A stretch of 64,000 bases of DNA. Source: Salipiger mucosus DSM 16094. Its GTDB lineage: Bacteria > Pseudomonadota > Alphaproteobacteria > Rhodobacterales > Rhodobacteraceae. The position numbers and the translations under genes are program-made. Shown here in pieces: positions 55,268-63,821 of the stretch (position 1 is the first letter of the stretch; each line of letters starts with the position of its first letter). The notes beneath the pieces are model-generated. The model was not told the DNA's origin. It saw nothing but the letters and a program-made list of their open reading frames with translations, and made no database searches. Location: positions 143,322-207,321 of the forward strand of contig NZ_KE557282.1 in assembly GCF_000442255.1 (NCBI RefSeq). Reading direction: 5' to 3'.

Positions 55268-56044
55268 TTACTCGCCGGCGCGGCTTTCGAAGACGTCCTT
55301 CGCGACCGGCATGGCCGAGAAGACCTTGGGCCAGCCGGCGTAGAAGGCGAGGTGCGAGAGCATCGCGCCGGCCTCTTCCTGGCTCAGGCCGTTGTCCATC
55401 GCGCGGTTGAGGTGGAAGGTCATCTGCTCGGGCTGGCCGCCGGCGATGAGGCCGGCCACCGTCACGAGGCTGCGGTCGCGCGGCTCGAGCGCGGGGCGGC
55501 GCCAGAGGTCGAGGAAGAGCATCTGCTCGGTGTTGTCGACGACGCCCTGGCTGACGTTGCCGTAGGTGCTCTGCACGAACTCCTGGCGGCTGGCCTCGGC
55601 TTCCTCGTCGTAGTCCAGCAGCTCGGGATCGGTGGCGGGCAGCTGGTCCTCGGTGATGCCGCGCTCTTCGTAGACGGGGGCCATGGCCTCGGCGGCGGCG
55701 GTCGCGTTGCCCCAGCCGGTGTAGAAGGCGAGATGGGTGATGGTCTCGGACAGCTCGGCAGGGGTCACGCCGGCGTCGAGTGCGAGTTCGACGTAGGGGC
55801 CGAGGTTCTCGGTCTCGTGCCGGGTCATCAGCGCGGCGAAGGTCACGAGCGCGCGGTCGCGCATCGAGAGCGCCTCGTCCTCCCAGACCGAGCCGACAAG
55901 GCCGTCGGTGGAGTAGGATTCGAGAGCGGGCGCGACCTGGCCGATTGCGGAGGGCAGGGTTTCGGAGGCGTCCTGCGCCGAGGCGGCGCTTGCGGTGAGG
56001 GCGAGAGCGGATGCGGCGAGATGCTTTTTCACGAGAGTCTCCAT
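55268..56044 (-). CDS. Exported tandem carboxymuconolactone decarboxylase-domain protein
   Basis: A 258-residue protein with a signal peptide (cleavage near SAASA-QD, residue 23) and two CMD repeats ([20 protein letters not shown] with [12 protein letters not shown], and [20 protein letters not shown] with [12 protein letters not shown]). Neither repeat has the CxxC pair of AhpD, so it is gamma-carboxymuconolactone decarboxylase-like in layout. Export is unusual for this fold. It is the first gene of a unit headed by TCATG site 4 and divergent from nothing; the LysR gene follows upstream in the same direction. Confidence 0.85.
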   Translation of the reverse strand: METLVKKHLAASALALTASAASAQDASETLPSAIGQVAPALESYSTDGLVGSVWEDEALSMRDRALVTFAALMTRHETENLGPYVELALDAGVTPAELSETITHLAFYTGWGNATAAAEAMAPVYEERGITEDQLPATDPELLDYDEEAEASRQEFVQSTYGNVSQGVVDNTEQMLFLDLWRRPALEPRDRSLVTVAGLIAGGQPEQMTFHLNRAMDNGLSQEEAGAMLSHLAFYAGWPKVFSAMPVAKDVFESRAGE

Positions 56045-56112
56045 TTGCTGTCTTCGCCCGACTCATGTGGCCCCGACGTCAGCCGTGAAAATGGCGGCGT
56101 GATCGAACCCAC

Positions 56113-56131
56113 TCATGATCTGCCCTCATCA
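56113..56131. promoter_or_regulatory. TCATG direct-repeat site 4, upstream of the exported CMD gene
   Basis: TCATGA at 56113 and TCATCA at 56126 keep the 13-base period with one changed base in the second unit. The site lies 69 bases before the CMD start and just after the end of the LysR gene. A single further TCATG occurs at 56063 without a partner at the right distance. Confidence 0.6.
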
Positions 56132-56135
56132 ATGG

Positions 56136-57032
56136 TCAGCCGCGTTCGCGCAGCGCGTCCAGCACGACCTGGAAGGCCGAGGAGGGGCGCTGGCGGCTGG
56201 GGTAGTAGAGGTGAAAGCCCGAGAAGTAGGGGCAGTACCCGTCGAGACAGGTGCGCAGGCGGCCGGCCTCGACGTGCTCGGTGGCGAGCCGTTCGGGGAC
56301 CAGCGCGAGGCCGTGCCCGTCGATCGCGGCGCGCAGCACCGGGTTGATGGTGTTGAAACAGGCCTGGCCGCCGACCTTGACGCGGATCTCGTTGCCCTCG
56401 GCGTCCTCGAATTCCCACGAGTAGAGCGCGCCGTGGGTCGAGAGGCGCAGGTTCACGCAGCGGTGCTCGCTCAGGTCATGCGGGGTCTCGGGCGTGCCGG
56501 CGGCATCGAGGTAGTCCGGCGCGCCGACGCAGATCATGCGTTCGTCCGGGCCGATGCGCATGGCGATCATGCCGTCGCTGACCTGGTCGCCGTAGCGCAC
56601 CCCGGCGTCGCACTGCGAGGCGGCGAGGTCGGTGTAGCCGTAGTCCATCACGAACTCGACGTTGACCGCTGGGTACTGCGTCAGCACTGGCGAGAGCTTG
56701 GGCCAGAGGATGGACTCGATGGCGTATTCCACGGCGACGATCCGCACCGTGCCGGTGGGCTCGTCGCGCGAGTCGTTGAGCGCGCGCAGCCGCGCCTCGA
56801 TGGTTTCGAAACAGGGATTGATCGTGGCGAGCAGGTCCTCGCCCTCGATCGTCGGTGCGACCGAACGGGTGGTCCGGGTGAGCAGGCGCAGGCCGAGCCG
56901 CGTCTCGAGGCTCTTGATGGTGTGGCTCAGCGCCGATTGCGAGACGTTGAGCCGGGCCGCCGCACGCGTGAAGCTGCGCTCTTCGGCGACGGCGGCGAGG
57001 GCGATGAGGTCGTTGATGTTTTCGCGAAGCAT
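56136..57032 (-). CDS. LysR family transcriptional regulator
   Basis: A 298-residue LysR-type protein with helix-turn-helix SFTRAAARLNVSQSALSHTIKSLETRLG and a periplasmic-binding-like effector domain. It is the only regulator encoded within 46-58 kb and sits among the genes whose promoters share the TCATG direct repeat, so it is the leading candidate for the protein that binds it. The start at 57032 is the usual distance before the HTH. A lone TCATG lies 49 bases upstream of its start. Confidence 0.9.
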   Translation of the reverse strand: MLRENINDLIALAAVAEERSFTRAAARLNVSQSALSHTIKSLETRLGLRLLTRTTRSVAPTIEGEDLLATINPCFETIEARLRALNDSRDEPTGTVRIVAVEYAIESILWPKLSPVLTQYPAVNVEFVMDYGYTDLAASQCDAGVRYGDQVSDGMIAMRIGPDERMICVGAPDYLDAAGTPETPHDLSEHRCVNLRLSTHGALYSWEFEDAEGNEIRVKVGGQACFNTINPVLRAAIDGHGLALVPERLATEHVEAGRLRTCLDGYCPYFSGFHLYYPSRQRPSSAFQVVLDALRERG

Positions 57033-57109
57033 GAGCGGGCGCCGATGTTGTGGTCTCCCCACAGCATATATGCGCCGTGCTCATGCATTCCACGTATTAT
57101 GCGGGCCCG

Positions 57110-58141
57110 TCACCGGATCTTGATGAGACGGTCGCGCGAGGCGCCGTCGCGGCGCGGTGAGCGGTTGGTGGTGATGGCGAATACGCCGCCGTCGGTGACC
57201 AGCACGTCGCGGATGCGCTCGCCGACATCGAAGGCCTCGGTCACCGTGCCGTCCGGCGCGACCTCGAGCACCGCGCCCGCGCGCAGCCCCGCGAGCAGCA
57301 GGCGGTCGCCGTCCCAGGCAAGGCCGGAGGGTGCCCATGTGCTGCGCCCGGAGTGGGCGAGGGGCGGGCGCATGTCGCCGCGCGTCTCGTCGCCCTGGAT
57401 GAGCGGCCAGCCGTAGTTGGCGCCGGGATCGATGCGGTTGACCTCGTCGTGGCCGGACTGGCCGTGCTCGGCGGCGTAGAGCTGCCCCTCGTCGTCCCAG
57501 GCGATGCCCTGCGGGTTGCGGTGGCCCAGCGACCAGACCGGCGAGCCCGCGACGGGGTTGTCTTCGGGCACGGCGCCGTCCGGCGTGAGGCGGAGGATCT
57601 TGCCCGCGAGGCTGTCCATGTCCTGCGGGCGGTCGCGGTTCTCGGTCCAGCCGGTGGTGACGTAGAGCATGCCGTCGGGCCCGAAGGCCACGCGGCCGCC
57701 GTTGTAGAGCGGATGGCCGGGGATGCCGTCGAGCAGGACGCGCGTCTCGTGCCAGGCGCCGTCGCGCAGCTCGGCCTCGATGACGCGGTTCTCGCGGGCC
57801 TGCGGTGTGCCGGTGTGCTGGTAGAGCACCACGCGGCGGCTCTCGGCGAAGTCGGGCCGCAGCGCGAGGCCCAGCAGGCCCCCGCCGCGGTCGTCGAGGA
57901 TCGGGGCCGAGGTCTCGACCGGGAGGCGCGTGAAGGCGCCGCCGGAGAAAACGCCCAGGGTGCCGGCCTTCTCGGTGAGGTAGATCTCGCCGTCGTGGGC
58001 CTCGATGTCCCAGGGATAGTTCAGCCCGTCCAGAACGGTTTCGGCCGCCACCGCACGGGAGAAGGAGGAGGCGGCGGCGACGACCGAAACCAGCGCGACC
58101 CCGTAGAGGCCGCGCCGCACCATGGCGCGCTTAGTCGCCAT
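57110..58141 (-). CDS. PQQ-dependent aldose sugar dehydrogenase-like protein, exported
   Basis: A 343-residue six-bladed propeller of the soluble aldose dehydrogenase (YliI/GdhB) family. An N-terminal signal segment (VALVSVVAAASSFSRAVAA) is followed by LNYPWDIEAHDGEIYLTEKAG, GGGLLGLALRPDF, LGHRNPQGIAWD and EHGQSGHDEVNRIDPGANYGWP, all family landmarks including calcium/PQQ residues. It oxidises sugars in the periplasm. The start at 58141 overlaps the upstream cupin by 11 bases; 58123 is an alternative. Confidence 0.88.
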   Translation of the reverse strand: MATKRAMVRRGLYGVALVSVVAAASSFSRAVAAETVLDGLNYPWDIEAHDGEIYLTEKAGTLGVFSGGAFTRLPVETSAPILDDRGGGLLGLALRPDFAESRRVVLYQHTGTPQARENRVIEAELRDGAWHETRVLLDGIPGHPLYNGGRVAFGPDGMLYVTTGWTENRDRPQDMDSLAGKILRLTPDGAVPEDNPVAGSPVWSLGHRNPQGIAWDDEGQLYAAEHGQSGHDEVNRIDPGANYGWPLIQGDETRGDMRPPLAHSGRSTWAPSGLAWDGDRLLLAGLRAGAVLEVAPDGTVTEAFDVGERIRDVLVTDGGVFAITTNRSPRRDGASRDRLIKIR

Positions 58142-58592
58142 GGTATTCTTCGTCGGTGACATGCTCGCCCCAGGTCACGGCGGAGCCGTCGACGTTGGCC
58201 TGGATGGCGTAGTGCGACATCGCGGTGGTGTCGGTGGCGCCGTGCCAGTGCTCGACGCCCGGCGGGCACCAGACCACGTCACCGGCCTGGATCATGTGCT
58301 TTTCCTCGCCGCGTTCCTGGGTCCAGCCGGTGCCCGAGGTCACGACCAGCTTCTGGCCGGCGGGGTGGGTGTGCCAGGCCGAACGGGCGCCGGGCAGGAA
58401 GGTCACGTGGCCGGCGCTGACGTCGTTCATGTCGGGGCCGAAGACCGGCGCGACGTAGGCGGTGCCGGTGAAGACATCCTCGGATCCGAGCTGTCCGCCG
58501 AGATCCTCGGCTTTGGTGACGGTCATCTCCTGTGCCATGGCCGCGGGCGCGGCGGCCAGCACGAGGGCGGCTGCTGTGAGGGTGCGTTTCAT
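58131..58592 (-). CDS. Exported cupin-domain protein, paralogue of the cytosolic cupin
   Basis: A 153-residue cupin with a signal peptide ([17 protein letters not shown]). After it, the metal motif [11 protein letters not shown] and the second motif [17 protein letters not shown] closely match the cytosolic cupin at 54111-54506; the last 20 residues also correspond. It may act on the same kind of substrate in the periplasm. It is the first gene of a unit with the PQQ sugar dehydrogenase, headed by TCATG site 5. Confidence 0.87.
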   Translation of the reverse strand: MKRTLTAAALVLAAAPAAMAQEMTVTKAEDLGGQLGSEDVFTGTAYVAPVFGPDMNDVSAGHVTFLPGARSAWHTHPAGQKLVVTSGTGWTQERGEEKHMIQAGDVVWCPPGVEHWHGATDTTAMSHYAIQANVDGSAVTWGEHVTDEEYHGD

Positions 58593-58714
58593 GTCGGGTC
58601 GTCTCCTTTCGCAGTGAGGCGGCCATGCGGCCCACGACCGGGACGCGTTCCCGGCCGGTGCGACAGGAGATAGGTGCGCGAAGCCCGCGAATAATGCCCG
58701 GGGGCCGGGACGCG

Positions 58715-58735
58715 TTCATGAAACTGGCTCATGAG
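58715..58735. promoter_or_regulatory. TCATG direct-repeat site 5, upstream of the exported cupin
   Basis: TCATGA at 58716 and at 58729, 13 bases apart, lie 123 bases before the cupin start and just after the end of the mobA-like gene. Both units are perfect palindromes. Confidence 0.7.
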
Positions 58736-58753
58736 CGCGTGGACGCGGGTGCG

Positions 58754-60677
58754 TCACGTGGCCGGGCGCAGGATGCCGGCGAAGAACTCCGACAGCGCGC
58801 GGTGGCCGTCCAGCGGCAGGACCTGGGCGATGTACTGGTCCGGGCGGGCCACCACCATGCAGCCGCGCGCGCGGTCGATGCCGCGCATCTCGAAGATGTC
58901 GCCCGCGCCCTTGTGGTCGATGCAGAAGACCTTCTCGTGGTCGCGCAGGCCGAGCCTGCCCTTTGCGGGCCGCAGCAGGGCGGGCATCTCCTCGACGGCG
59001 AGGGCGTCGAAGGTCTGCTGGAAGATGGCCCGCAGGTCGATGAGGGCGTCGATGTCCTCGTCCTTGCGGGTGTATTTCAGCACGGGCGACGCGGGGTCGG
59101 TCTCGAGCCAATCCGCCAGAGCGTGGATCGCCGAGCCCGGGGCGGAGCTGTCGTCGCGGCCGGCGAAGGCGTAGATGCGCCAGCGGCCGTCTGCCTCGGC
59201 GACGTGGCCGAGCTGCATGCGCATGGCATCGGCGAGGCGGACCACCGGGGCCGAGTGGAAACGGCGGCCGATCTCGAGGCCACGCGCCAGCGCCTGGTGT
59301 GTGGGCGCGCCCACCAGCGCCGAGCGGTCGTATTTCACCGCGAGGCCGCCGGTGAACTCGAGGTTCTCGATGAACTGCTTCTGCACGGCGGGGCATGTCC
59401 GAGCCGTCGAGCTCGGACTCGCCCGGCGGGGCCGACATGATGCGCGCCCAGGCGTGGTCGGTGTCGATGAGCCGCTTGGCCTCGGTCCGGCGTTCGGCGG
59501 AGTAGCTGCGCAGGATCGAGGGCGCGGCGCGGCCCTGGAAGACATGTGCGAGCTTCCAGCCGAGGTTGAAGCTGTCCTGCATCGAGACGTTCATCCCCTG
59601 GCCGGCCTTGGGGCTGTGCGTGTGGCAGGCGTCGCCGGCGGTGAAGACGCGCGGGTCGCGGGTCTGCTTCCCGGCCTCGGGGACGTCGTCGAAGCGGTCG
59701 GTCAGCCGGTGCCCGATCTCGTAGACCGACCACCAGACGACCTCCTTCACGTCGATGGTATAGGGCCGCATGATGCGGTTCGCCGCCGCGATCATGTGCC
59801 CGGAGGTGAGGTTGCGGCTGGCGACGCGCTCGTCGGGATTGAGCTTGTCCAGCTCGACGTACATGCGGAAGAGGTAGCCGCCCTCGCGCGGGAGGATCAG
59901 GATGTTGCCCGCGGTCGCGGAGGCGACGATGCACTTCTGGCGGACGTCGGGGAAATCGGTGTTGGCGAGGATGTCCATGACGCCCCAGGCTTGGTGCGCC
60001 GCGTCGCCGTGCAGCTCGCCGCCGATGGCCCTGCGCACCTTCGAGCGGGCGCCGTCGCATCCGACGACGTAGTTGGCGCGGACCGTGCGCGTGGTCCCCG
60101 CGTTGACGCCCGTGTTCTCCAGCGTGACGGTCACTGGGTGATCGTCGGTGGTCGCGTCGATGACGAGGTCCTGAACCGCCCAGCCGTAGTCGGGCTCGAT
60201 CCGCCGGGGCGACTTGTGCATCACGTCGAGGAAGAGCTCGTGGATGCGGGCCTGGTTGATGAGCGTGTGCGGCATCTCGGAGGAGTCGTCGGCAACGTCC
60301 TGCACCCGGCCGATGCGGCGGATGTGGCCGGGCGTCTCGGGGTCCGGCGTCCAGAAGGCGGTCTGGTTCACCCAGTAGCTCTCGCGCTTGACCTGCTCGG
60401 CAAAGCCGAAGGCCTGGAATATCTCCATCGTGCGCGTGTTCACGCCGTCGGCCTGGCCCTTTTCCATCGGGCCGGGCTTGGGCTCGACGATCATGACGTC
60501 GATCTCGGGGAAACGCGAAAGCTGCGCGGCGAGGCAGAGGCCCGCCGGGCCGCAGCCGGCGATGAGCACGTCGACCTTGTCCGGCAGCGGCGCGAGGGGG
60601 CCATATTCGCGGCGGCAGGGGGCCGCATCGGCGAGGTCGGGATCGCCGCCGCGAAAGCCGTCGAGGTAGTATTGCAT
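58754..60677 (-). pseudogene. mobA: 3-hydroxybenzoate 4-monooxygenase-like gene with a frameshift
   Basis: Read across one frameshift, this encodes about 640 residues of a phenol hydroxylase-family flavoprotein: FAD motif VDVLIAGCGPAGLCLAAQL, VFTAGDACHTHSPKAGQGMN, and a C-terminal thioredoxin-like domain with RLADAMRMQLGHVAEADGRW. The match to MobA-type enzymes, which turn 3-hydroxybenzoate into protocatechuate, is good over the whole length. Near 59394 the minus strand reads ATG CCCC GCC, one C too many; with three C the protein continues DMPAVQKQF without loss. It is a disrupted gene or a homopolymer sequence error. A MarR gene and a strong promoter lie upstream. Confidence 0.85.
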
Positions 60678-60727
60678 CGTCGCTCCTCCTTGCCACGCAG
60701 GCGTGAGGGCCTGCTCGGCCAGGGCGT

Positions 60728-60757
60728 ATAATATCTATGCTTATTATTTTCGGTCAA
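60728..60757 (-). promoter_or_regulatory. Sigma-70-type promoter for the mobA-like gene
   Basis: On the minus strand TTGACC (60757-60752) and TATTAT (60733-60728) are separated by 18 bases, placing the start of transcription some 40-45 bases before the mobA-like ATG. The surrounding sequence (60725-60785) is strikingly AT-rich for this genome. Confidence 0.65.
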
Positions 60758-60763
60758 CGAATA

Positions 60764-60779
60764 AATATGTATACATATT
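60764..60779. promoter_or_regulatory. Perfect 16-base palindrome, candidate MarR operator
   Basis: AATATGTATACATATT reads the same on both strands and lies seven bases upstream of the -35 hexamer of the mobA-like promoter. Size and AT content fit a MarR dimer site; the MarR gene is adjacent. The rest of the 207-base gap up to the MarR stop contains no gene. Confidence 0.65.
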
Positions 60780-60884
60780 ATGAGGCGTAACAGTCTGAGA
60801 TATTTTGAGTTTGTTCGCGTGCGGATCAAGGTGCGGCGCGCGATCTCGATGCAGCGGCGATTCTGAAAACGCGCCGGTCGGCGT

Positions 60885-61316
60885 TCAGGAGCGGGGCTCC
60901 TGGTCCGTCGCCTTGCGGGCAAGCGCGAGGAAGGCGGCGCGTTCCTCGTCGGTGAGGCCGGGCAGGATCTCGGGCTGCAGCTCGCGCACGACGGGCAGGA
61001 TGCGGCCGTACATCGCGGCGCCCGTTTCGGTCAGCGCGAGGACGCGGGCGCGCCGGTCGCGCGGGCTGATCTCGCGCGTGATCCAGCCCTTCTGCTCGAG
61101 CCGGTCGATGACGCCGCCGATGGTGGCGCGGTCGTAGGCGATCCGGGCGGCGACACCGGCCTGGTCGATGCCGGGGGTCTCGCGGATGGCGTTCAGGGCC
61201 GCGAACTGGACGGGCGTGACGTCGAGCCCCGCCTCCTTCGTGCGCAGGGCGAAGACATGCGTCGAGCTCTGGTGCAACCGGCGGATCAGGTGGCCCGCCA
61301 TGTCGTAGATTTCCAC
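60885..61316 (-). CDS. MarR family transcriptional regulator
   Basis: A 143-residue winged-helix regulator with LDVTPVQFAALNAIRETPGIDQAGVAARI, the recognition helix region YDRATIGGVIDRLEQKGWI and the wing ISPRDRRARVLALTE. MarR proteins of this subgroup control aromatic catabolism and release DNA on binding phenolic ligands. The GTG start at 61316 has AGGGGA six bases upstream; an in-frame ATG at 61379 would add an unconserved leader. It precedes the mobA-like gene in the same direction. Confidence 0.9.
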   Translation of the reverse strand: MEIYDMAGHLIRRLHQSSTHVFALRTKEAGLDVTPVQFAALNAIRETPGIDQAGVAARIAYDRATIGGVIDRLEQKGWITREISPRDRRARVLALTETGAAMYGRILPVVRELQPEILPGLTDEERAAFLALARKATDQEPRS

Positions 61317-61479
61317 GTCGCTGTCCCCTTCGCCGGCTCTACGCGCTGGCCGCCATCCTAGGTCATTCGCCGCCGGCACGGCAGGGCAAATGATATGTCA
61401 TGCTACCTTTCCGGCGGGCCGGAAGCGGGGATGCACATTTGCCGGTCGTGGGGAGACAGGCGGCGCATGTCCTGCGGGA

Positions 61480-62238
61480 TCAGGTGGCCGGTCCGGCGAG
61501 GAGCGCGGACCATGCCAGCCATCCCGCGACCTCGGCCACGAGTTGCGCGGCCCCGAGGACGTCGCCGGTCTGTCCGCCGAGTCGCCGCATCGCCAGACGG
61601 GCGACGATCAGCGGCGGCAGGGCCATGACGGCCAGGATCACGGGCGAGGCCGGTCCGGCGCCGAAGGCGAGGGCAAGGACGAGCAGGGCGCCGGGCAGGA
61701 TGGCCGCCGGAGAGGCCTGCGTCGTCATGTGTCCCAGCCCGTCGCTGCGCGCGGGCGGCAGGCGGAGCAGCAGGGCGAGCATCGCCAGGCGGCTGGCGAC
61801 GGCCACCAGGAGGAAGGTCGCCAGCGACGGGGCATGCGGCTGACCGAGCGCCGCGGCCTCCAGCCCGAGCGCGAGGGCGAGGGCGATGACGCCGTAGCTG
61901 CCGATGCGGCTGTCGCGCATGATCTCGAGGCGCCGCGCGCGGTCGTGCCCGCCCCAGATGCCGTCGGCGAAGTCAGCCAGCCCGTCGTGGTGCAGCGCCC
62001 CGGTCGCCATGACCATCGCGAGCACGCAGAGCAGCGCCGCCGCCAGCGGGGCGAGGCCGATCGCCAGCGCCGCGTGCAGCACGGCCCAGCCGATCAGCCC
62101 GAGCGGCAGTCCGGCGAGCGGATAGGCCCAGCTGGCCTGCCCGAGGCCGGGTGCCGGGTCGCGCAGGCGGCCCACCGGCAGGCGGCTGAGCATCGCCAGC
62201 GCGAGGCGCGCCTCGTCGACCCGGTGCCCGAGGCTCAT
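61480..62238 (-). CDS. cobS: Adenosylcobinamide-GDP ribazoletransferase
   Basis: A 252-residue membrane enzyme that joins alpha-ribazole to adenosylcobinamide-GDP, the last assembly step of cobalamin. The conserved aspartate motif HHDGLADFADGIWGG followed by RRLEIMRDSRIGSYG is present, with six to seven hydrophobic segments. It overlaps cobT by four bases, forming a lower-ligand operon with cobT and cobU. Confidence 0.93.
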   Translation of the reverse strand: MSLGHRVDEARLALAMLSRLPVGRLRDPAPGLGQASWAYPLAGLPLGLIGWAVLHAALAIGLAPLAAALLCVLAMVMATGALHHDGLADFADGIWGGHDRARRLEIMRDSRIGSYGVIALALALGLEAAALGQPHAPSLATFLLVAVASRLAMLALLLRLPPARSDGLGHMTTQASPAAILPGALLVLALAFGAGPASPVILAVMALPPLIVARLAMRRLGGQTGDVLGAAQLVAEVAGWLAWSALLAGPAT

Positions 62239-63251
62239 CCGCCCGCGACGCCGGCTTCGGCGAAGGTGGCCATGCCGTCGTGGCAGGCCAGCGCGCCGCG
62301 CAGGATCATCAGGGCCAGCGCCGCGCCCGAGCCCTCGCCAAGGGCCATGTCGAGCGAAAGCACCGGCTCCTTGCCCATGGCATCGCAGAGGCGGGCGTGG
62401 CCGGGCTCGCGGCTGGCGTGGCCCACGAGGCAGTGATCCAGCAGCGCGGGCGCCGTCGCGTGCAGCGGCGCGGTGGCGGCCGTGCAGATGAAACCGTCCA
62501 GCAGAACAGGGATGCGCGCGGTGCGGGCGGCCAGCACCGCGCCGCAGATCGCCGCCTGTTCGCGGCCGCCGAGCGCGGCGAGCTGCGCGATGGCGGGCAG
62601 GGCCGCGTGGCGGGCGACTCCCTCGGCCACGACGCGGGCCTTGAGCGCGAGGCCTGCGCTGTCCGAGCCGGTGCCATGCCCGACCCAGTCCCCGGCCGCG
62701 CCGCCGAAGGCCGCGTTGGCCAGCGCCGCCGCGACGGTGGAATTGCCGATGCCCATTTCGCCCAGCACCAGCAGGTCGGCGCCCGGATCGACCGCCGCCG
62801 CGCCCCGGTTCATGGTCTCGAGGGTCTCGGCCTCGGACATGGCGGGGCCTTCGGTGAAATCGGCGGTCGGGCGGTCGAGGTCGAGCGCGACGACCGAGAG
62901 GTCGGCCTGCGCCTCGCGGCAGAGCTGGTTGATCGCGGCGCCGCCGGCCTCGAAGTTGGCGACCATCTGCGCGGTCACCTCCTGCGGGAAGGGATTGACG
63001 CCACGGGCGCAGACGCCGTGGTTGCCCGCGAAGACCAGCGCCTGGGCCCGCGCGATGGCCGGGCGCTCGCGCTGCTGCCAGCCGGCGAGGAAGACGGCGA
63101 GCTCTTCCAGCCGCCCCAGCGAGCCCGGCGGCTTGGTCAGCTGGTCCTGCCGCGCGCGGGCGGCGCGTGCGCTTGCGTCGTCGCGCTGCGGGAGCGTTTC
63201 GGCCAGCGCGGCAATCGCGCCGAGGCTGTCGGGAACGGGCGTACGGGTCAT
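62235..63251 (-). CDS. cobT: Nicotinate-nucleotide-dimethylbenzimidazole phosphoribosyltransferase
   Basis: A 338-residue enzyme that makes alpha-ribazole phosphate from dimethylbenzimidazole. The motifs KPPGSLGRLEELA, FAGNHGVCARGVNPFPQEVT, LGEMGIGNSTVAAAL and the C-terminal catalytic glutamate in MALGEGSGAALAL are all present. The start at 63251 overlaps the cobU stop by four bases; a longer frame upstream lies inside cobU. Confidence 0.95.
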   Translation of the reverse strand: MTRTPVPDSLGAIAALAETLPQRDDASARAARARQDQLTKPPGSLGRLEELAVFLAGWQQRERPAIARAQALVFAGNHGVCARGVNPFPQEVTAQMVANFEAGGAAINQLCREAQADLSVVALDLDRPTADFTEGPAMSEAETLETMNRGAAAVDPGADLLVLGEMGIGNSTVAAALANAAFGGAAGDWVGHGTGSDSAGLALKARVVAEGVARHAALPAIAQLAALGGREQAAICGAVLAARTARIPVLLDGFICTAATAPLHATAPALLDHCLVGHASREPGHARLCDAMGKEPVLSLDMALGEGSGAALALMILRGALACHDGMATFAEAGVAGG

Positions 63252-63766
63252 TGCGGTTTCACCTTGAGCGGATGGCCTGCAACGCAGAGCCAGAGTTCGT
63301 CGCAGGCACTCGCGACCTGCTGGTTGACCAGCCCGGCGGCGTCGCGGAACGTCCGGGCGAGACGGTTTTCCGGCACGATGCCGGCGCCGACCTCGTTGGT
63401 CACGAAGACGACCGGGGCGCGTTGCCGGGCCAGCTCCGCGACCAGCGCGTCGGCCGCGGCTTCCCAGTCCTCCCCGGCGAGCAGGAGGTTGCTGAGCCAG
63501 AGCGTCAGGCAATCGACCAGCCGCGGCGTGCCGTCGTCGGTGTCGCTGTTCCGCAGCGCGCCGGCAAGGTCGAGCGGCGCGGCGAGGGTCTGCCATTCGG
63601 CGCCCCTGCGGGCCTGGTGGCGGGCGATGCGGTCGGCCATTTCGGGGTCGTGCGCCTCGGCCGTGGCGATGTAGATCGCGGGCCGCCCGAGCGACAGGGT
63701 CATGTCCTCCGCAAGCCCGCTCTTGCCCGAGCGGGCGCCGCCGGTAATCATGATCGACTTTCCCAT
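63248..63766 (-). CDS. cobU: Bifunctional adenosylcobinamide kinase/guanylyltransferase
   Basis: A 172-residue enzyme (CobU/CobP) that phosphorylates adenosylcobinamide and adds GMP. The P-loop is GGARSGKSGLAED and the second family motif is FVTNEVGAGIVPENRLARTFRD. It is the first gene of the cobUTS unit and is divergent from the cobC-like gene across about 55 bases; no cobalamin riboswitch is evident in that gap. Confidence 0.94.
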   Translation of the reverse strand: MGKSIMITGGARSGKSGLAEDMTLSLGRPAIYIATAEAHDPEMADRIARHQARRGAEWQTLAAPLDLAGALRNSDTDDGTPRLVDCLTLWLSNLLLAGEDWEAAADALVAELARQRAPVVFVTNEVGAGIVPENRLARTFRDAAGLVNQQVASACDELWLCVAGHPLKVKPQ

Positions 63767-63821
63767 GGCCCCATGACATTCCAGAAAACCCGAAGGGATG
63801 CCAGAGGGAAGGACGAGGGAA

